Shown: piece by piece, positions 1 to 6,600 of the stretch | Layout of the letters: each line of letters begins with the position of its first letter | Numbering within the stretch: the stretch's first letter is position 1 | From: Pseudomonadota bacterium | GTDB taxonomy: Bacteria; Pseudomonadota; Alphaproteobacteria; Rhizobiales; Rhizobiaceae | NCBI GenBank assembly: GCA_023444445.1 | Contig: JAEXMK010000161.1 | Location: 1 to 9,712 of the forward strand | Length of the DNA stretch: 9,712 nt | Direction of reading: 5' to 3' | Made by a program: the position numbers and the translations under genes | Notes under the pieces: model-generated | Database searches by the model: none | What the model saw: only the letters and a program-made list of their open reading frames with translations | What the model was told of the DNA's origin: nothing

Positions 1-449
1 GCCCTGGCCTGCTCGCTGGAAAACTGAAAATAGCCTGATGCGACGGCAAAACCCGCCGACACCATTTCCGAAGACACATCCCTTCCATCCGCGGTGCAAT
101 AAACGAGTTGCCGCCCGTAACGGTCCCTCGAGCTGCCGGAACAGGAAAAATCCCGAGCTGTCACCAGCCGTCGCAGCACCCCACGCGCCTCCGTGCCGCA
201 CGGCCAGCTCGCGCCGCCACGCAGGCATGTCTGCGCAAGCTCCGGCGCGTCGATGCCGAGAAGCCGGAAACGTTCGTCTCCCTTGGAAAGCGTATCGCCG
301 TCGATCACGAAGAAAGGGCCGACATGGGTCTCGCTGTTGATCTGGTCGAGCTTGGCCGCAATGAGAATGCCGAAAAAAACCGTAGCGAGAAAAAGTCCGC
401 CATCGCGGATTGCCGAAAAATTCCCGCGCCTGCCTCCATTTCGTCTCAT
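1..449 (-). CDS. Thermonuclease-like (SNase fold) protein, N-terminal part; cut by window edge
   Basis: The minus strand from the ATG at 449 reads open to the left edge: 149 codons, no stop. Residues 18-31 (GLFLATVFFGILIA) form a single hydrophobic segment, likely a signal anchor that places the rest in the periplasm. After it comes a staphylococcal-nuclease-type domain: VIDGDT at 48-53, FRLLGIDAPE at 61-70, and DRYGRQLVYC at 109-118. By family alignment D52 and T53 would be metal ligands, and R62, E70 and R113 would match the catalytic Arg, Glu and Arg of S. aureus nuclease, so the visible part looks intact. Cysteines at 75, 84, 103 and 118 could form disulfides. A possible ribosome binding site (AAGGG) lies 11 bases upstream of the ATG. 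Many rhizobial proteins of this family have no known physiological substrate, so nuclease activity is inferred from the motifs. The gene is divergent from the histidine kinase. Confidence 0.85.
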   Translation of the reverse strand, partial: MRRNGGRRGNFSAIRDGGLFLATVFFGILIAAKLDQINSETHVGPFFVIDGDTLSKGDERFRLLGIDAPELAQTCLRGGASWPCGTEARGVLRRLVTARDFSCSGSSRDRYGRQLVYCTADGRDVSSEMVSAGFAVASGYFQFSSEQAR

Positions 450-558
450 GTCACAACAAACCCTTGTCAGGAATGGCAAACAAATCCTTTCACGGCAGCA
501 TCTTCTTAAGATTTTGGGCGTAACCTGCAAGGGTTCATGTGACCCCCGCGTTGTAACA

Positions 559-2094
559 ATGAGTAAAAGCGTCAGCACGTCCACCGACAAGATCATCGTC
601 GACCGGTCGAAAAAACACCGCAACAAGGCGGTTTTCGACACGGTGAAGACGACGCGCGAACGCTTGCAGCAAGGGGCCGGCGGAAACGAAGCCTATGAAC
701 GCGAAATGCTGACCATGCACATCGCCGAAGCCTTGCAGGGCGCGATGATCATGCCGCTTTTCATCGTGCTTGCCTCCATCATCGGCGTTTACATAACCCG
801 CGACATCAGCCTGATCATCTGGTCGCTGATTGCGTTGAGCTTTCACGCCATGTCGCTGGTGCTGGCGAAAAGGGCGGCCAAGCAGGAGATCACGGACGAC
901 AATCTCCGGCATTGGAAAAACCTCTTGCTCGGCATGCAGATCCTCGTCGGCTGCGCCTGGGCCATGTTCGCACTGGCCGAGCCGGTGCGCAACGACCCGA
1001 CACTCGTTCTTTTCTTCAAGGGTGCGACGCTGCTGATCGCCCTTTCGCTCACCGCCATGACCAGCTTCATGCTGCGGCGGGCAATATTCATGACCTTCCT
1101 GCCGGTGCTTGCGGCGCTGTCCATGACCTCGGCGCTTTCGCGCAATCCATTCGATGTCGGTCTGGCGCTGATGTTCGGCATGGCGATCCTGTTCTGCCAT
1201 CGCATCACTAGCCGGCTTTACCAGACCAGCATCAAGCTCCTCTCCTCACAGACGGAGAAGGACGACCTGATCGCCGAACTTGAAGTCGCCAATTCAGTGT
1301 CCGACGAAGCGCGGCGGCGCGCCGAAGAGGCCAATCTGGCAAAGTCGCGCTTTCTCGCCTCCATGTCGCACGAGCTCAGAACCCCGCTCAACGCCATTCT
1401 CGGCTTTTCCGAGGTCATGTCTTCAGAGGTGCTCGGCCCGCTCAACAACCCGCTCTACAAGGAATATTCCTGCGATATCCATCGCTCCGGCCAGCATCTG
1501 CTCGATCTCATCAACGAAATCCTCGACCTGTCACGCATCGAGGCCGGTCGCTACGATCTCAATGAGGAATCCATCTCCATGCTGGAAATCGCCGAGGACT
1601 GCATCGGCATGATTCAGCTGCGCGCCCGCGCCAAAAATATCCGGATTTCCCAGCAGTTCGAAAGCAGCCTGCCCCAAGTCTGGGCCGATGAGAAATCGAT
1701 CCGCCAGGTCATTCTCAACCTGCTCTCCAATGCGGTGAAATTCACCCCGCAGGGCGGCGAGATTCTCGTAAAGGCCGGCTGGACGGCCGGCGGCGGACAA
1801 TATGTTTCGATCAGGGACAACGGCCCCGGCATTCCCGAAGAGGAAATTCCCGTGGTGCTGTCGGCCTTCGGTCAGGGATCGATTGCGATCAAGAGTGCGG
1901 AACAGGGAACAGGCCTTGGCCTGCCCATCGTTCAGGCCATCCTCGCCAAGCATGATGGCCAGTTCATCCTGAAATCGAAGTTGCGCGAGGGCACCGAAGG
2001 CATCGCCATCCTGCCGGCAAAACGTGTGTTGCAGAGCCTGCCGGCCGTGGAAGACACCCACGCCATCCAGCCACGCCGCCGGTCCTTCGCTTAG
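559..2094 (+). CDS. Membrane sensor histidine kinase, PdhS/DivJ/PleC-like
   Basis: A 511-residue two-component kinase that would autophosphorylate on His and pass phosphate to a response regulator; none is encoded in this window. The N-terminal half has about six hydrophobic segments (roughly 62-80, 84-103, 121-140, 148-171, 175-193, 199-213) with short loops and no periplasmic sensor domain. A predicted coiled coil (about 228-265) leads to the DHp domain with H-box SHELRTPLNAI (H271). The ATPase domain has the N-box ILNLLSNAVKFT (N391), G1 DNGPGI (420-425), an F-box (AFGQGS) and G2 GTGLGL (450-455). The H-box and following helix resemble the alphaproteobacterial PdhS/DivJ/PleC group, which acts on DivK-type single-domain regulators. 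It may be PdhS2 of Agrobacterium, but I cannot confirm that. The reading frame is open further upstream and an ATG at 448 is possible, but that extension overlaps the nuclease start. The ATG at 559 has no strong Shine-Dalgarno, so the start is moderately certain. Confidence 0.9.
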   Translation: MSKSVSTSTDKIIVDRSKKHRNKAVFDTVKTTRERLQQGAGGNEAYEREMLTMHIAEALQGAMIMPLFIVLASIIGVYITRDISLIIWSLIALSFHAMSLVLAKRAAKQEITDDNLRHWKNLLLGMQILVGCAWAMFALAEPVRNDPTLVLFFKGATLLIALSLTAMTSFMLRRAIFMTFLPVLAALSMTSALSRNPFDVGLALMFGMAILFCHRITSRLYQTSIKLLSSQTEKDDLIAELEVANSVSDEARRRAEEANLAKSRFLASMSHELRTPLNAILGFSEVMSSEVLGPLNNPLYKEYSCDIHRSGQHLLDLINEILDLSRIEAGRYDLNEESISMLEIAEDCIGMIQLRARAKNIRISQQFESSLPQVWADEKSIRQVILNLLSNAVKFTPQGGEILVKAGWTAGGGQYVSIRDNGPGIPEEEIPVVLSAFGQGSIAIKSAEQGTGLGLPIVQAILAKHDGQFILKSKLREGTEGIAILPAKRVLQSLPAVEDTHAIQPRRRSFA

Positions 2095-2140
2095 GGCATT
2101 TCCAGGAAAATTGGCGCCCGGTTTTCCGTCCGGAAATGCC
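2095..2140. repeat. RIME-like intergenic palindrome between convergent genes
   Basis: Starting right after the kinase stop codon, GGCATTTCC (2095-2103) is matched perfectly by GGAAATGCC (2132-2140). A second pair, GGAAAA (2105-2110) and TTTTCC (2122-2127), is nested inside, so the whole 46 bases can fold as one long hairpin on either strand. The sequence, especially GGAAATGCC and TTCCGTCCGG, resembles the palindromic intergenic elements (RIME type) that I recall as numerous in Rhizobiaceae genomes. It lies between the 3' ends of the kinase and dgkA. There it could also help end transcription, although no T-run follows it on either strand. Confidence 0.65.
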
Positions 2141-2155
2141 TTGAGGCTAACGACC

Positions 2156-2560
2156 TCAGAAGAACAGCGTTGTCACCAGCGAATAGAGCACGAAAAATCC
2201 GTTCGCCAGCAACAGGCAAAAGACGGCAAAGGAGCCGAGATCCTTGGCATGCCGTCCGACTGATGAGATTTCCGGCGAAATGCGGTCCACCAGCTCCTCG
2301 ATCGCCGTATTCAGCGCCTCAACCGAAAACAGGAGCAGCATCAGCACCGTGAAGACGAGAAGATGCGCAAAGGGTGCTCCGACCACCAGAAGCAGGGCGA
2401 GCCCCACACTGAAGGCGAGAACTTCGTGGCGGAACGCCGCTTCCTGCCACAGACGGCCAAGCCCCTGCACGGAATAACGGGCGGCGGCGAAAAGATGCCG
2501 CCAGCCTTTTTCCTTGCGAAAGGCGGGTTCTGGTTGCGGGTTTTGCGGCGTCGCGTCCAT
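2156..2560 (-). CDS. dgkA: Diacylglycerol kinase (DgkA family)
   Basis: A 134-residue inner-membrane enzyme expected to phosphorylate diacylglycerol to phosphatidic acid with ATP, recycling lipid released by periplasmic glucan or LPS modification. The family signature is clear: EAAFRHE at 40-46, EALNTAIEELVDRIS at 81-95, then GRHAKDLGS at 102-110. E81, N84, E88, D92, K106 and D107 correspond to the conserved active-site residues of E. coli DgkA. Three hydrophobic helices (about 47-62, 66-84, 109-130) match the trimeric small-kinase architecture. The ATG at 2560 is preferred because TTGAGG ends 8 bases before it. A TTG at 2572 would add four residues and overlap cobT. The gene lies 8 bases behind the cobT stop, so it is almost certainly co-transcribed with cobT and may be translationally coupled. 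The functional link to cobalamin synthesis is not obvious. Confidence 0.93.
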   Translation of the reverse strand: MDATPQNPQPEPAFRKEKGWRHLFAAARYSVQGLGRLWQEAAFRHEVLAFSVGLALLLVVGAPFAHLLVFTVLMLLLFSVEALNTAIEELVDRISPEISSVGRHAKDLGSFAVFCLLLANGFFVLYSLVTTLFF

Positions 2561-2568
2561 CTTAGGCC

Positions 2569-3603
2569 TCAATGATCGGTACGCGGGCTGATGCGGGTGT
2601 CCACACCCGCCGCCTCGAACGTCGCCATGCCGGAATGGCAGGCGGCAGCGGCCTTGACGATGCCGGCCGCAAGTGCTGCCCCCGTACCTTCACCGAGCCG
2701 CATGCCAAGCGCGAGAAGTGGCGTCTTGCCAAGCTTTTCGACGGCGGCGAGATGACCCGGCTCACCCGAGACATGGCCGATCAGGCAATGGTCAAGCGCC
2801 GAAGAATTGGCAGCCTTCAGCAGAGCGGCGGCAGCCGTCGCGACATAACCGTCGATCAGCACCGGAATGCGCTGCACGCGGGCAGCAAGAATGGCACCGG
2901 CAATCGCCGCGATCTCGCGCCCACCGAGGCGGCGCATGATTTCCAGAGGATCGGACAGGTGGTCCTTGTGGAATTCCACCGCAGCCTTCACGGCGGCGAT
3001 CTTCCGGGCCATGACCTCGCCTTCCGAACCGGTGCCAGGGCCGGTCCATTCTTCGGCCGTGCCGCCATAAAGCGCCAGATTGATCGCAGCCGCAATCGTG
3101 GTGTTGCCAATACCCATTTCGCCGACGCAGAGAAGATCGGTCCCACCGGCAATCGCTTCCATGCCGAAGGCCATGGTGGCGGCACAGTCGCGCTCCGAAA
3201 GCGCCGGCTCGCAGGTGATGTCGCCGGTCGGGTAATCCAGAGCCAGATCGAAAATCTTCAGGCCGAGATCATTGGCAACGCAGATCTGGTTGATCGCCGC
3301 ACCGCCTGCCGCGAAATTTTCCACCATCTGCTGGGTTACAGAGGTCGGATAGGGCGTGACGCCGTGCCGGGTCACGCCATGATTGCCGGCAAAGATCGCC
3401 ACCAGCGGACGCGTGACGGCGGGCGAACGGCCGGACCACGCGGCCAGCCACATGGCGATTTCTTCCAGACGACCCAGCGAGCCGGCAGGCTTGGTCAGTT
3501 GCGCATTGCGCTCCTTGGCCGCCACAAGCGCGTGCGTGTCCGGACCGGGAAGCTCGCGCAACAGCGCGCGGAAATCGTCGAAGGGCAATCCGCTCATGCT
3601 CAT
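2569..3603 (-). CDS. cobT: Nicotinate-nucleotide--dimethylbenzimidazole phosphoribosyltransferase
   Basis: Makes alpha-ribazole phosphate from nicotinate mononucleotide and 5,6-dimethylbenzimidazole, the activated lower ligand of cobalamin. In Pseudomonas denitrificans nomenclature this enzyme is CobU; it is unrelated to the CobT subunit of cobaltochelatase. From the ATG at 3603 the protein has 344 residues, normal for the family. Visible hallmarks are KPAGSLGRLE at 38-47, IFAGNHGVT at 70-78, GEMGIGNTT at 161-169, LIDGYVATAAA at 249-259 and LGEGTGAA at 303-310. E305 corresponds to the catalytic base E317 of the Salmonella enzyme. A GTG at 3624 would add seven residues (MTRETDI). I chose 3603 because the protein then starts MSMSGLPFDDF, as I recall for rhizobial homologues, with a purine-rich GAGAGAGA just upstream. 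It is divergent from cobS, which acts on its product after dephosphorylation, and is followed by dgkA. Confidence 0.95.
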   Translation of the reverse strand: MSMSGLPFDDFRALLRELPGPDTHALVAAKERNAQLTKPAGSLGRLEEIAMWLAAWSGRSPAVTRPLVAIFAGNHGVTRHGVTPYPTSVTQQMVENFAAGGAAINQICVANDLGLKIFDLALDYPTGDITCEPALSERDCAATMAFGMEAIAGGTDLLCVGEMGIGNTTIAAAINLALYGGTAEEWTGPGTGSEGEVMARKIAAVKAAVEFHKDHLSDPLEIMRRLGGREIAAIAGAILAARVQRIPVLIDGYVATAAAALLKAANSSALDHCLIGHVSGEPGHLAAVEKLGKTPLLALGMRLGEGTGAALAAGIVKAAAACHSGMATFEAAGVDTRISPRTDH

Positions 3604-3755
3604 GATATCTGTCTCTCTCGTCACCGGGTTGGCTTTCGCATCGGCTCATGCGTCCGGAACTTGTGTTTTCCGGCAAATCGGTCTTTGTTGCGCCTCTCAT
3701 AATCGCGGATGCGCCGCGGAACAACCGGAAATACAGCGACGGCAACGGAGAGAGC

Positions 3756-4541
3756 ATGAAGGCCGGGGATTTTATAACAGACGTCATGCATTCCGTTGCC
3801 TTTCTCAGCCGCCTGCCGGTTCCTTCGCGGTTTTTCGACAATAATGACGGCGTGTCGATGCGGCGCACCGCCCGCGCCTTTCCAGCCGCCGGCCTGCTGA
3901 TCGCCCTGCCCGCCGCTTTCCTGGTGGTGATTTTCGCCGGTTTCGACGCATCGCCTGAGCTTACCGGCTGGCTTGCCATCGGCCTGACGGCACTCATCAC
4001 AGGTGCATTGCATGAGGACGGGCTGGCCGACACGGCTGACGGTTTCGGCAGCGGCAAGGACAAGGCCCGCACCCTTGAGATCATGAAGGACAGCCGCATT
4101 GGCAGCTATGGCACCATCGCCATGGTCCTGTCCTTCGCGCTACGCGCTACCGCAATCGCCTCGCTGATCGAGACCCTGCCGGGAAAAACCGCCGCCGCCT
4201 GCCTGATTGCCGCACTCGTCCTCAGCCGCGCCCTGATGGTGTGGCACTGGCAGGCCCTGCCCGCCGCCAAGACCTCCGGCATCGCCGCCGACGCCGGCCA
4301 GCCTGGCGAAAGTGAACGTAACATCGCGATGGTGGCGGGTTTGCTGCTCTTCCTGCTTTTCACGCTGCACGCCCTGCCGCTTGTTGCCATTGCATTCGTG
4401 CTGGCCGCTGCCGTCCTTGCGGCTGTGCTGTTCGGCCGGCTCTGCGAAAGCAAGATTGGCGGCCATACCGGCGACACTATCGGCGCCTGCCAGCAGATCA
4501 CGGAGATCGTTACCCTCGTCGCCCTTGCCCTTGCGGCGTGA
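3756..4541 (+). CDS. cobS: Adenosylcobinamide-GDP ribazoletransferase (cobalamin synthase)
   Basis: Joins adenosylcobinamide-GDP to alpha-ribazole (or its phosphate) in the inner membrane, the last assembly step of cobalamin. The protein has 261 residues, a typical CobS length. It begins with the conserved FLSRLPVP (17-24) and carries the signature HEDGLADTADGFGSG (86-100), whose acidic residues are expected to bind Mg2+, followed by KDSRIGSYG (111-119). The C-terminal GGHTGDTIGACQQITE (235-250) is also typical. Several hydrophobic helices (about 44-63, 70-84, 121-139, 147-162, 192-228, 250-261) agree with an integral membrane protein. The ATG at 3756 is chosen over an open extension back to 3648 because GGAG sits 5 bases before it and the family start is conserved. 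Upstream are 152 bases shared with divergent cobT; no B12-riboswitch core is recognisable there. A DUF1289 gene starts 19 bases after the stop. Confidence 0.95.
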   Translation: MKAGDFITDVMHSVAFLSRLPVPSRFFDNNDGVSMRRTARAFPAAGLLIALPAAFLVVIFAGFDASPELTGWLAIGLTALITGALHEDGLADTADGFGSGKDKARTLEIMKDSRIGSYGTIAMVLSFALRATAIASLIETLPGKTAAACLIAALVLSRALMVWHWQALPAAKTSGIAADAGQPGESERNIAMVAGLLLFLLFTLHALPLVAIAFVLAAAVLAAVLFGRLCESKIGGHTGDTIGACQQITEIVTLVALALAA

Positions 4542-4560
4542 CGGCCTGATATAGAACGCC

Positions 4561-4752
4561 ATGGAAACACCCTGCATCCATATCTGCCGCCTGGACGCGA
4601 CCAACAGCCTCTGCATCGGTTGTGGCCGCACGCTGGATGAAATCGGCGGCTGGGCGGGCTTTGGCGACGAAAAACGCCGCACGATCATGCGGGCGCTGCC
4701 GCAGAGACTGGAAAATTTGAGCAAGACCGCCGAGGAGACACATACCGCATGA
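4561..4752 (+). CDS. DUF1289 small cysteine-rich protein
   Basis: A 63-residue protein with four cysteines near the N-terminus, C5-x3-C9-x8-C18-x2-C21, followed by GRTLDEIGGW (22-31). This is the pattern of the DUF1289 family: PC.xxC ... C.GC.RT.xEI..W. The cysteine spacing suggests a metal or iron-sulfur site, but the biochemical role of the family is not established. It starts 19 bases after cobS. Its stop overlaps the start of the next gene in an ATGA, so the two are very probably translated in a coupled way within one operon. No strong Shine-Dalgarno is visible before its ATG. Confidence 0.85.
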   Translation: METPCIHICRLDATNSLCIGCGRTLDEIGGWAGFGDEKRRTIMRALPQRLENLSKTAEETHTA

Positions 4753-5456
4753 ACAGGCTGACCATCGTTCTCCTTCTGCTGGCCGTGGGCCTTGGCCTGC
4801 TGCTCATCAATCACGACGGTGGCCGGACGCTCGGTATCGACAATGACCAATTCGCGCACGTGCTTTATCTTCTGCCGATTGCGGGCCTTTTATCGGCGGG
4901 CATTCTGGCCGGCAGGCGCGGCAGCCTCGGTACCGTCGTCCGCCAGCTTGCGGTCTGGCTTGTCATCATCCTTGGCCTGGTTTCGCTGTATCTGTACCGC
5001 TTCGACCTGCAATCCTTCGGCGACCGATTGCTGAGCGGCCTCATGCCCGGCCGCGCCGTGGTGGTGACGACATCGGGTGGCGAACAGGAAATCGTGCTGC
5101 ATAAATCGATGAGCGGCCATTTCGAGGCCAATGTCACCGTCGAAGGCAAGACGATCCATATGCTGGTCGATACCGGCGCAAGCTCGGTGGTGCTCGCCAA
5201 TGCCGACGCAGAAGCAATCGGCATCGATACGACGGACCTGCGTTATACCGTGCCTGTGATGACCGCGAACGGCCGCACGGCAGCAGCACCCGTCACCCTG
5301 TCCGAAATCGGCATCGGCCCCATCACCCGACGCAACATTCCCGCCCTCGTTGCCCAGGATGGGCAACTGGGCCAGAGCCTGCTCGGTATGAGCTACCTCT
5401 CGACGCTCGGTTCGCTGCAAATGCAGACCGACGAATTGCGGCTGCGCGACCGATAG
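4749..5456 (+). CDS. Membrane-anchored retropepsin-like aspartic protease (TIGR02281 type)
   Basis: A 235-residue protein with three predicted membrane helices at about 4-20, 37-54 and 67-84, then a soluble domain. The domain carries the aspartic-protease motif MLVDTGASSVVL (138-149), with D141 as the predicted catalytic aspartate, and a C-terminal SLLGMSYLS (210-218) typical of the clan AA retropepsin fold. One DTGA motif per chain implies a homodimeric active site, as in retroviral proteases. The layout and the family's TIGR02281 name are from recall of this bacterial group; substrates are unknown. The sequence does not say on which side of the membrane the domain lies. The start overlaps the DUF1289 stop (ATGA), making this the third gene of the cobS operon. 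No convincing terminator follows it. Confidence 0.85.
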   Translation: MNRLTIVLLLLAVGLGLLLINHDGGRTLGIDNDQFAHVLYLLPIAGLLSAGILAGRRGSLGTVVRQLAVWLVIILGLVSLYLYRFDLQSFGDRLLSGLMPGRAVVVTTSGGEQEIVLHKSMSGHFEANVTVEGKTIHMLVDTGASSVVLANADAEAIGIDTTDLRYTVPVMTANGRTAAAPVTLSEIGIGPITRRNIPALVAQDGQLGQSLLGMSYLSTLGSLQMQTDELRLRDR

Positions 5457-5564
5457 GGCCAGCGCTTCGAACTCTACTCCCCCGCCACAAGGCGCCGAAA
5501 AGAAATACCCCGTTCCGGCGATAATGGGGATATGAATTTCGCGACAGCAGAATCCGGCAAAGCA

Positions 5565-5600
5565 TTGCCTCTTGATTCCCTCTCATTTGATAATTTATGT
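5565..5600 (+). promoter_or_regulatory. Possible promoter for the FMN riboswitch-ribB transcript
   Basis: Two overlapping sigma70-like arrangements lie just before the riboswitch. TTGCCT at 5565-5570 is 18 bases from GATAAT at 5589-5594. TTGATT at 5572-5577 is 17 bases from TTATGT at 5595-5600. Either would start transcription at about 5601-5608, just before the aptamer. The segment is also AT-rich compared with its surroundings. Location supports a promoter here, but the exact boxes are a guess. Confidence 0.4.
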
Positions 5601-5608
5601 TGGTCCTG

Positions 5609-5752
5609 TTCTCAGGGCGGGGTGCAATTCCCCACCGGCGGTATCGGGATTTTCCCGGAGCCCGCGAGCGCTTCCGGTCTCCAAAGCCGGAAGGTCAGCA
5701 GATCCGGTGAGAGGCCGGAGCCGACGGTATAGTCCGGATGGAAGAGGACAAG
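5609..5752 (+). ncRNA. FMN riboswitch aptamer (RFN element)
   Basis: The region contains the conserved RFN blocks in order: CTCAGGGCGGGGTGCAATTC (5611-5630) with CCCACCGGCGGTA right after; AGCCCGCGAGCG (5659-5670); a variable arm CTTCCGG...CCGGAAG (about 5671-5693); CAGCAGATCCGGTGAGAGGC (5697-5716); and GCCGACGGTATAGTCCGGAT (5720-5739) ending in GGAAGAGGACAAG. This is a nearly textbook six-stem FMN-binding aptamer, which senses flavin mononucleotide and lowers expression of riboflavin genes. It lies 120 bases before ribB on the same strand, the expected target. The outer limits are set by the closing P1 stem and are accurate to a few bases. Confidence 0.97.
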
Positions 5753-5871
5753 GCATCGGATACCCGCGTGTAGCGGGCTCGAAATGCATTGTTCGCCCAA
5801 GGGATATTTGGCGCTTCGTGAAGCGCGAAAATGCCGCAAAACGGCATAACCCTTGAAAGGCTTGAAAGAAA
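5753..5871 (+). promoter_or_regulatory. ribB leader: putative riboswitch expression platform
   Basis: Between the aptamer and ribB three short perfect hairpins can form: CCCGC (5763-5767)/GCGGG (5773-5777); GCGCTT (5811-5816)/AAGCGC (5821-5826) with a CGTG loop; and ATGCCG (5831-5836)/CGGCAT (5842-5847) with a CAAAA loop. None is followed by a T-run, so a transcription terminator is not evident. Control at translation initiation, or by another route such as Rho, is more likely. The ribB ribosome binding site is probably GAAAGG (5855-5860), 11 bases before the ATG, just behind the third hairpin. How FMN binding would change its access cannot be decided by eye. Confidence 0.5.
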
Positions 5872-6513
5872 ATGACCATTGCCAAGATTGAAGACGCCGT
5901 CGCCGCCATTTCGCGTGGCGAGATGGTGATTGTCGTGGACGACGAAGACCGCGAAAACGAAGGCGATATCATCGCCGCCTCCGACAGCATCACGCCACAG
6001 CAGATCGCCTTCATGATGAACCATGCACGCGGGCTGATCTGCGTCGCCATGCCGGGTGAGCGCCTCGATGCGCTCGACATTCCGCTGATGGTGCCGCGCA
6101 ATACCGAATCCATGAAGACGGCCTTCACCGTGTCCGTGGATTACATTCCAGGCACCACGACAGGCATTTCCGCCACCGACCGCGCAAACACCGTACGCGC
6201 GCTGGTATCAGAGGTGTCCCGCCCGGATGATTTCGCCCGCCCGGGCCACATTTTCCCGCTGCGCGCCAACCCGGAAGGCGTTCTCGGCCGCACCGGCCAT
6301 ACCGAAGCAGCCGTTGATCTCTGTCGTCTTGCCGGAAAATACCCTTGCGGCACCATCTGCGAAATAGCCAATGATGACGGCACCATGGCCCGCCTGCCTC
6401 AGCTGAGGGTTTTCGCCGAACGCCACGGCCTGCTCATCGTAACCATCAAGGATCTGGTTTCCTATCTGAAGGGCGAGATCGTCGAAGAGGTGGCGCAGAA
6501 GCAGGTCGCCTGA
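5872..6513 (+). CDS. ribB: 3,4-dihydroxy-2-butanone 4-phosphate synthase
   Basis: Converts ribulose 5-phosphate to 3,4-dihydroxy-2-butanone 4-phosphate plus formate, giving the four-carbon unit of riboflavin. The 213-residue protein is a single RibB domain; it does not carry the GTP cyclohydrolase II domain of RibBA fusions. Motifs: VVDDEDRENEGD (21-32), the acidic substrate and Mg2+ loop with R27, E28, E30 and D32; TTTGISATDRANT (95-107); RPGHIFPLRA (123-132); and GRTGHTEAAVDL (139-150) with H143, matching the metal-binding His of the family; E164 follows. The ATG at 5872 gives MTIAKIEDAV, a normal start. The FMN riboswitch upstream gives feedback control by the pathway's end product. A hairpin at 6543-6564 follows the gene. 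No other rib gene is in the window, so in this genome at least part of the pathway is elsewhere. Confidence 0.97.
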   Translation: MTIAKIEDAVAAISRGEMVIVVDDEDRENEGDIIAASDSITPQQIAFMMNHARGLICVAMPGERLDALDIPLMVPRNTESMKTAFTVSVDYIPGTTTGISATDRANTVRALVSEVSRPDDFARPGHIFPLRANPEGVLGRTGHTEAAVDLCRLAGKYPCGTICEIANDDGTMARLPQLRVFAERHGLLIVTIKDLVSYLKGEIVEEVAQKQVA

Positions 6514-6542
6514 TCTGCACGCCCTATGTCCCGAATACGAAA

Positions 6543-6564
6543 ACGCCCGGCAAACGCCGGGCGT
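6543..6564 (-). terminator. Intrinsic terminator of the ABC exporter operon (minus strand)
   Basis: ACGCCCGGC (6543-6551) and GCCGGGCGT (6556-6564) form a perfect 9-pair GC-rich stem with a 4-base loop. Read on the minus strand the stem is followed by a short TTTTCGTATT run, the intrinsic-terminator arrangement, 36 bases after the permease stop. On the plus strand no T-run follows, so it would stop ribB transcripts less efficiently. The two genes are convergent and may share it. Confidence 0.7.
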
Positions 6565-6600
6565 CGATCTGATGGAGCAGGGTCCGAAACCAACTGTCTG

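Noticed and set aside
509..528. Possible CtrA-type site TTAA...TAAC upstream of the kinase
   Set aside because: The spacing between the half-sites is 11 bases, not the 7 of the CtrA consensus, so it is not supported.
193..558. Upstream extension of the histidine kinase frame back to 193
   Set aside because: It runs antisense through the nuclease gene, has no domain and is not protein-like; the kinase is taken to start at 559, with 448 as a less likely alternative.
535..1200. Long minus-strand open frame opposite the kinase (221 codons)
   Set aside because: Histidine-, glutamine- and arginine-rich composition without domains; it is the antisense shadow of the kinase.
2572..3702. 376-codon plus-strand frame opposite cobT
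   Set aside because: It is the antisense shadow of cobT; composition is rich in Arg, Gly and His with no family features, while cobT has full conserved motifs.
5508..5529. CCCC...GGGG hairpin after the aspartic protease gene as a terminator
   Set aside because: Only four GC pairs with a 14-base loop and no T-run behind it.
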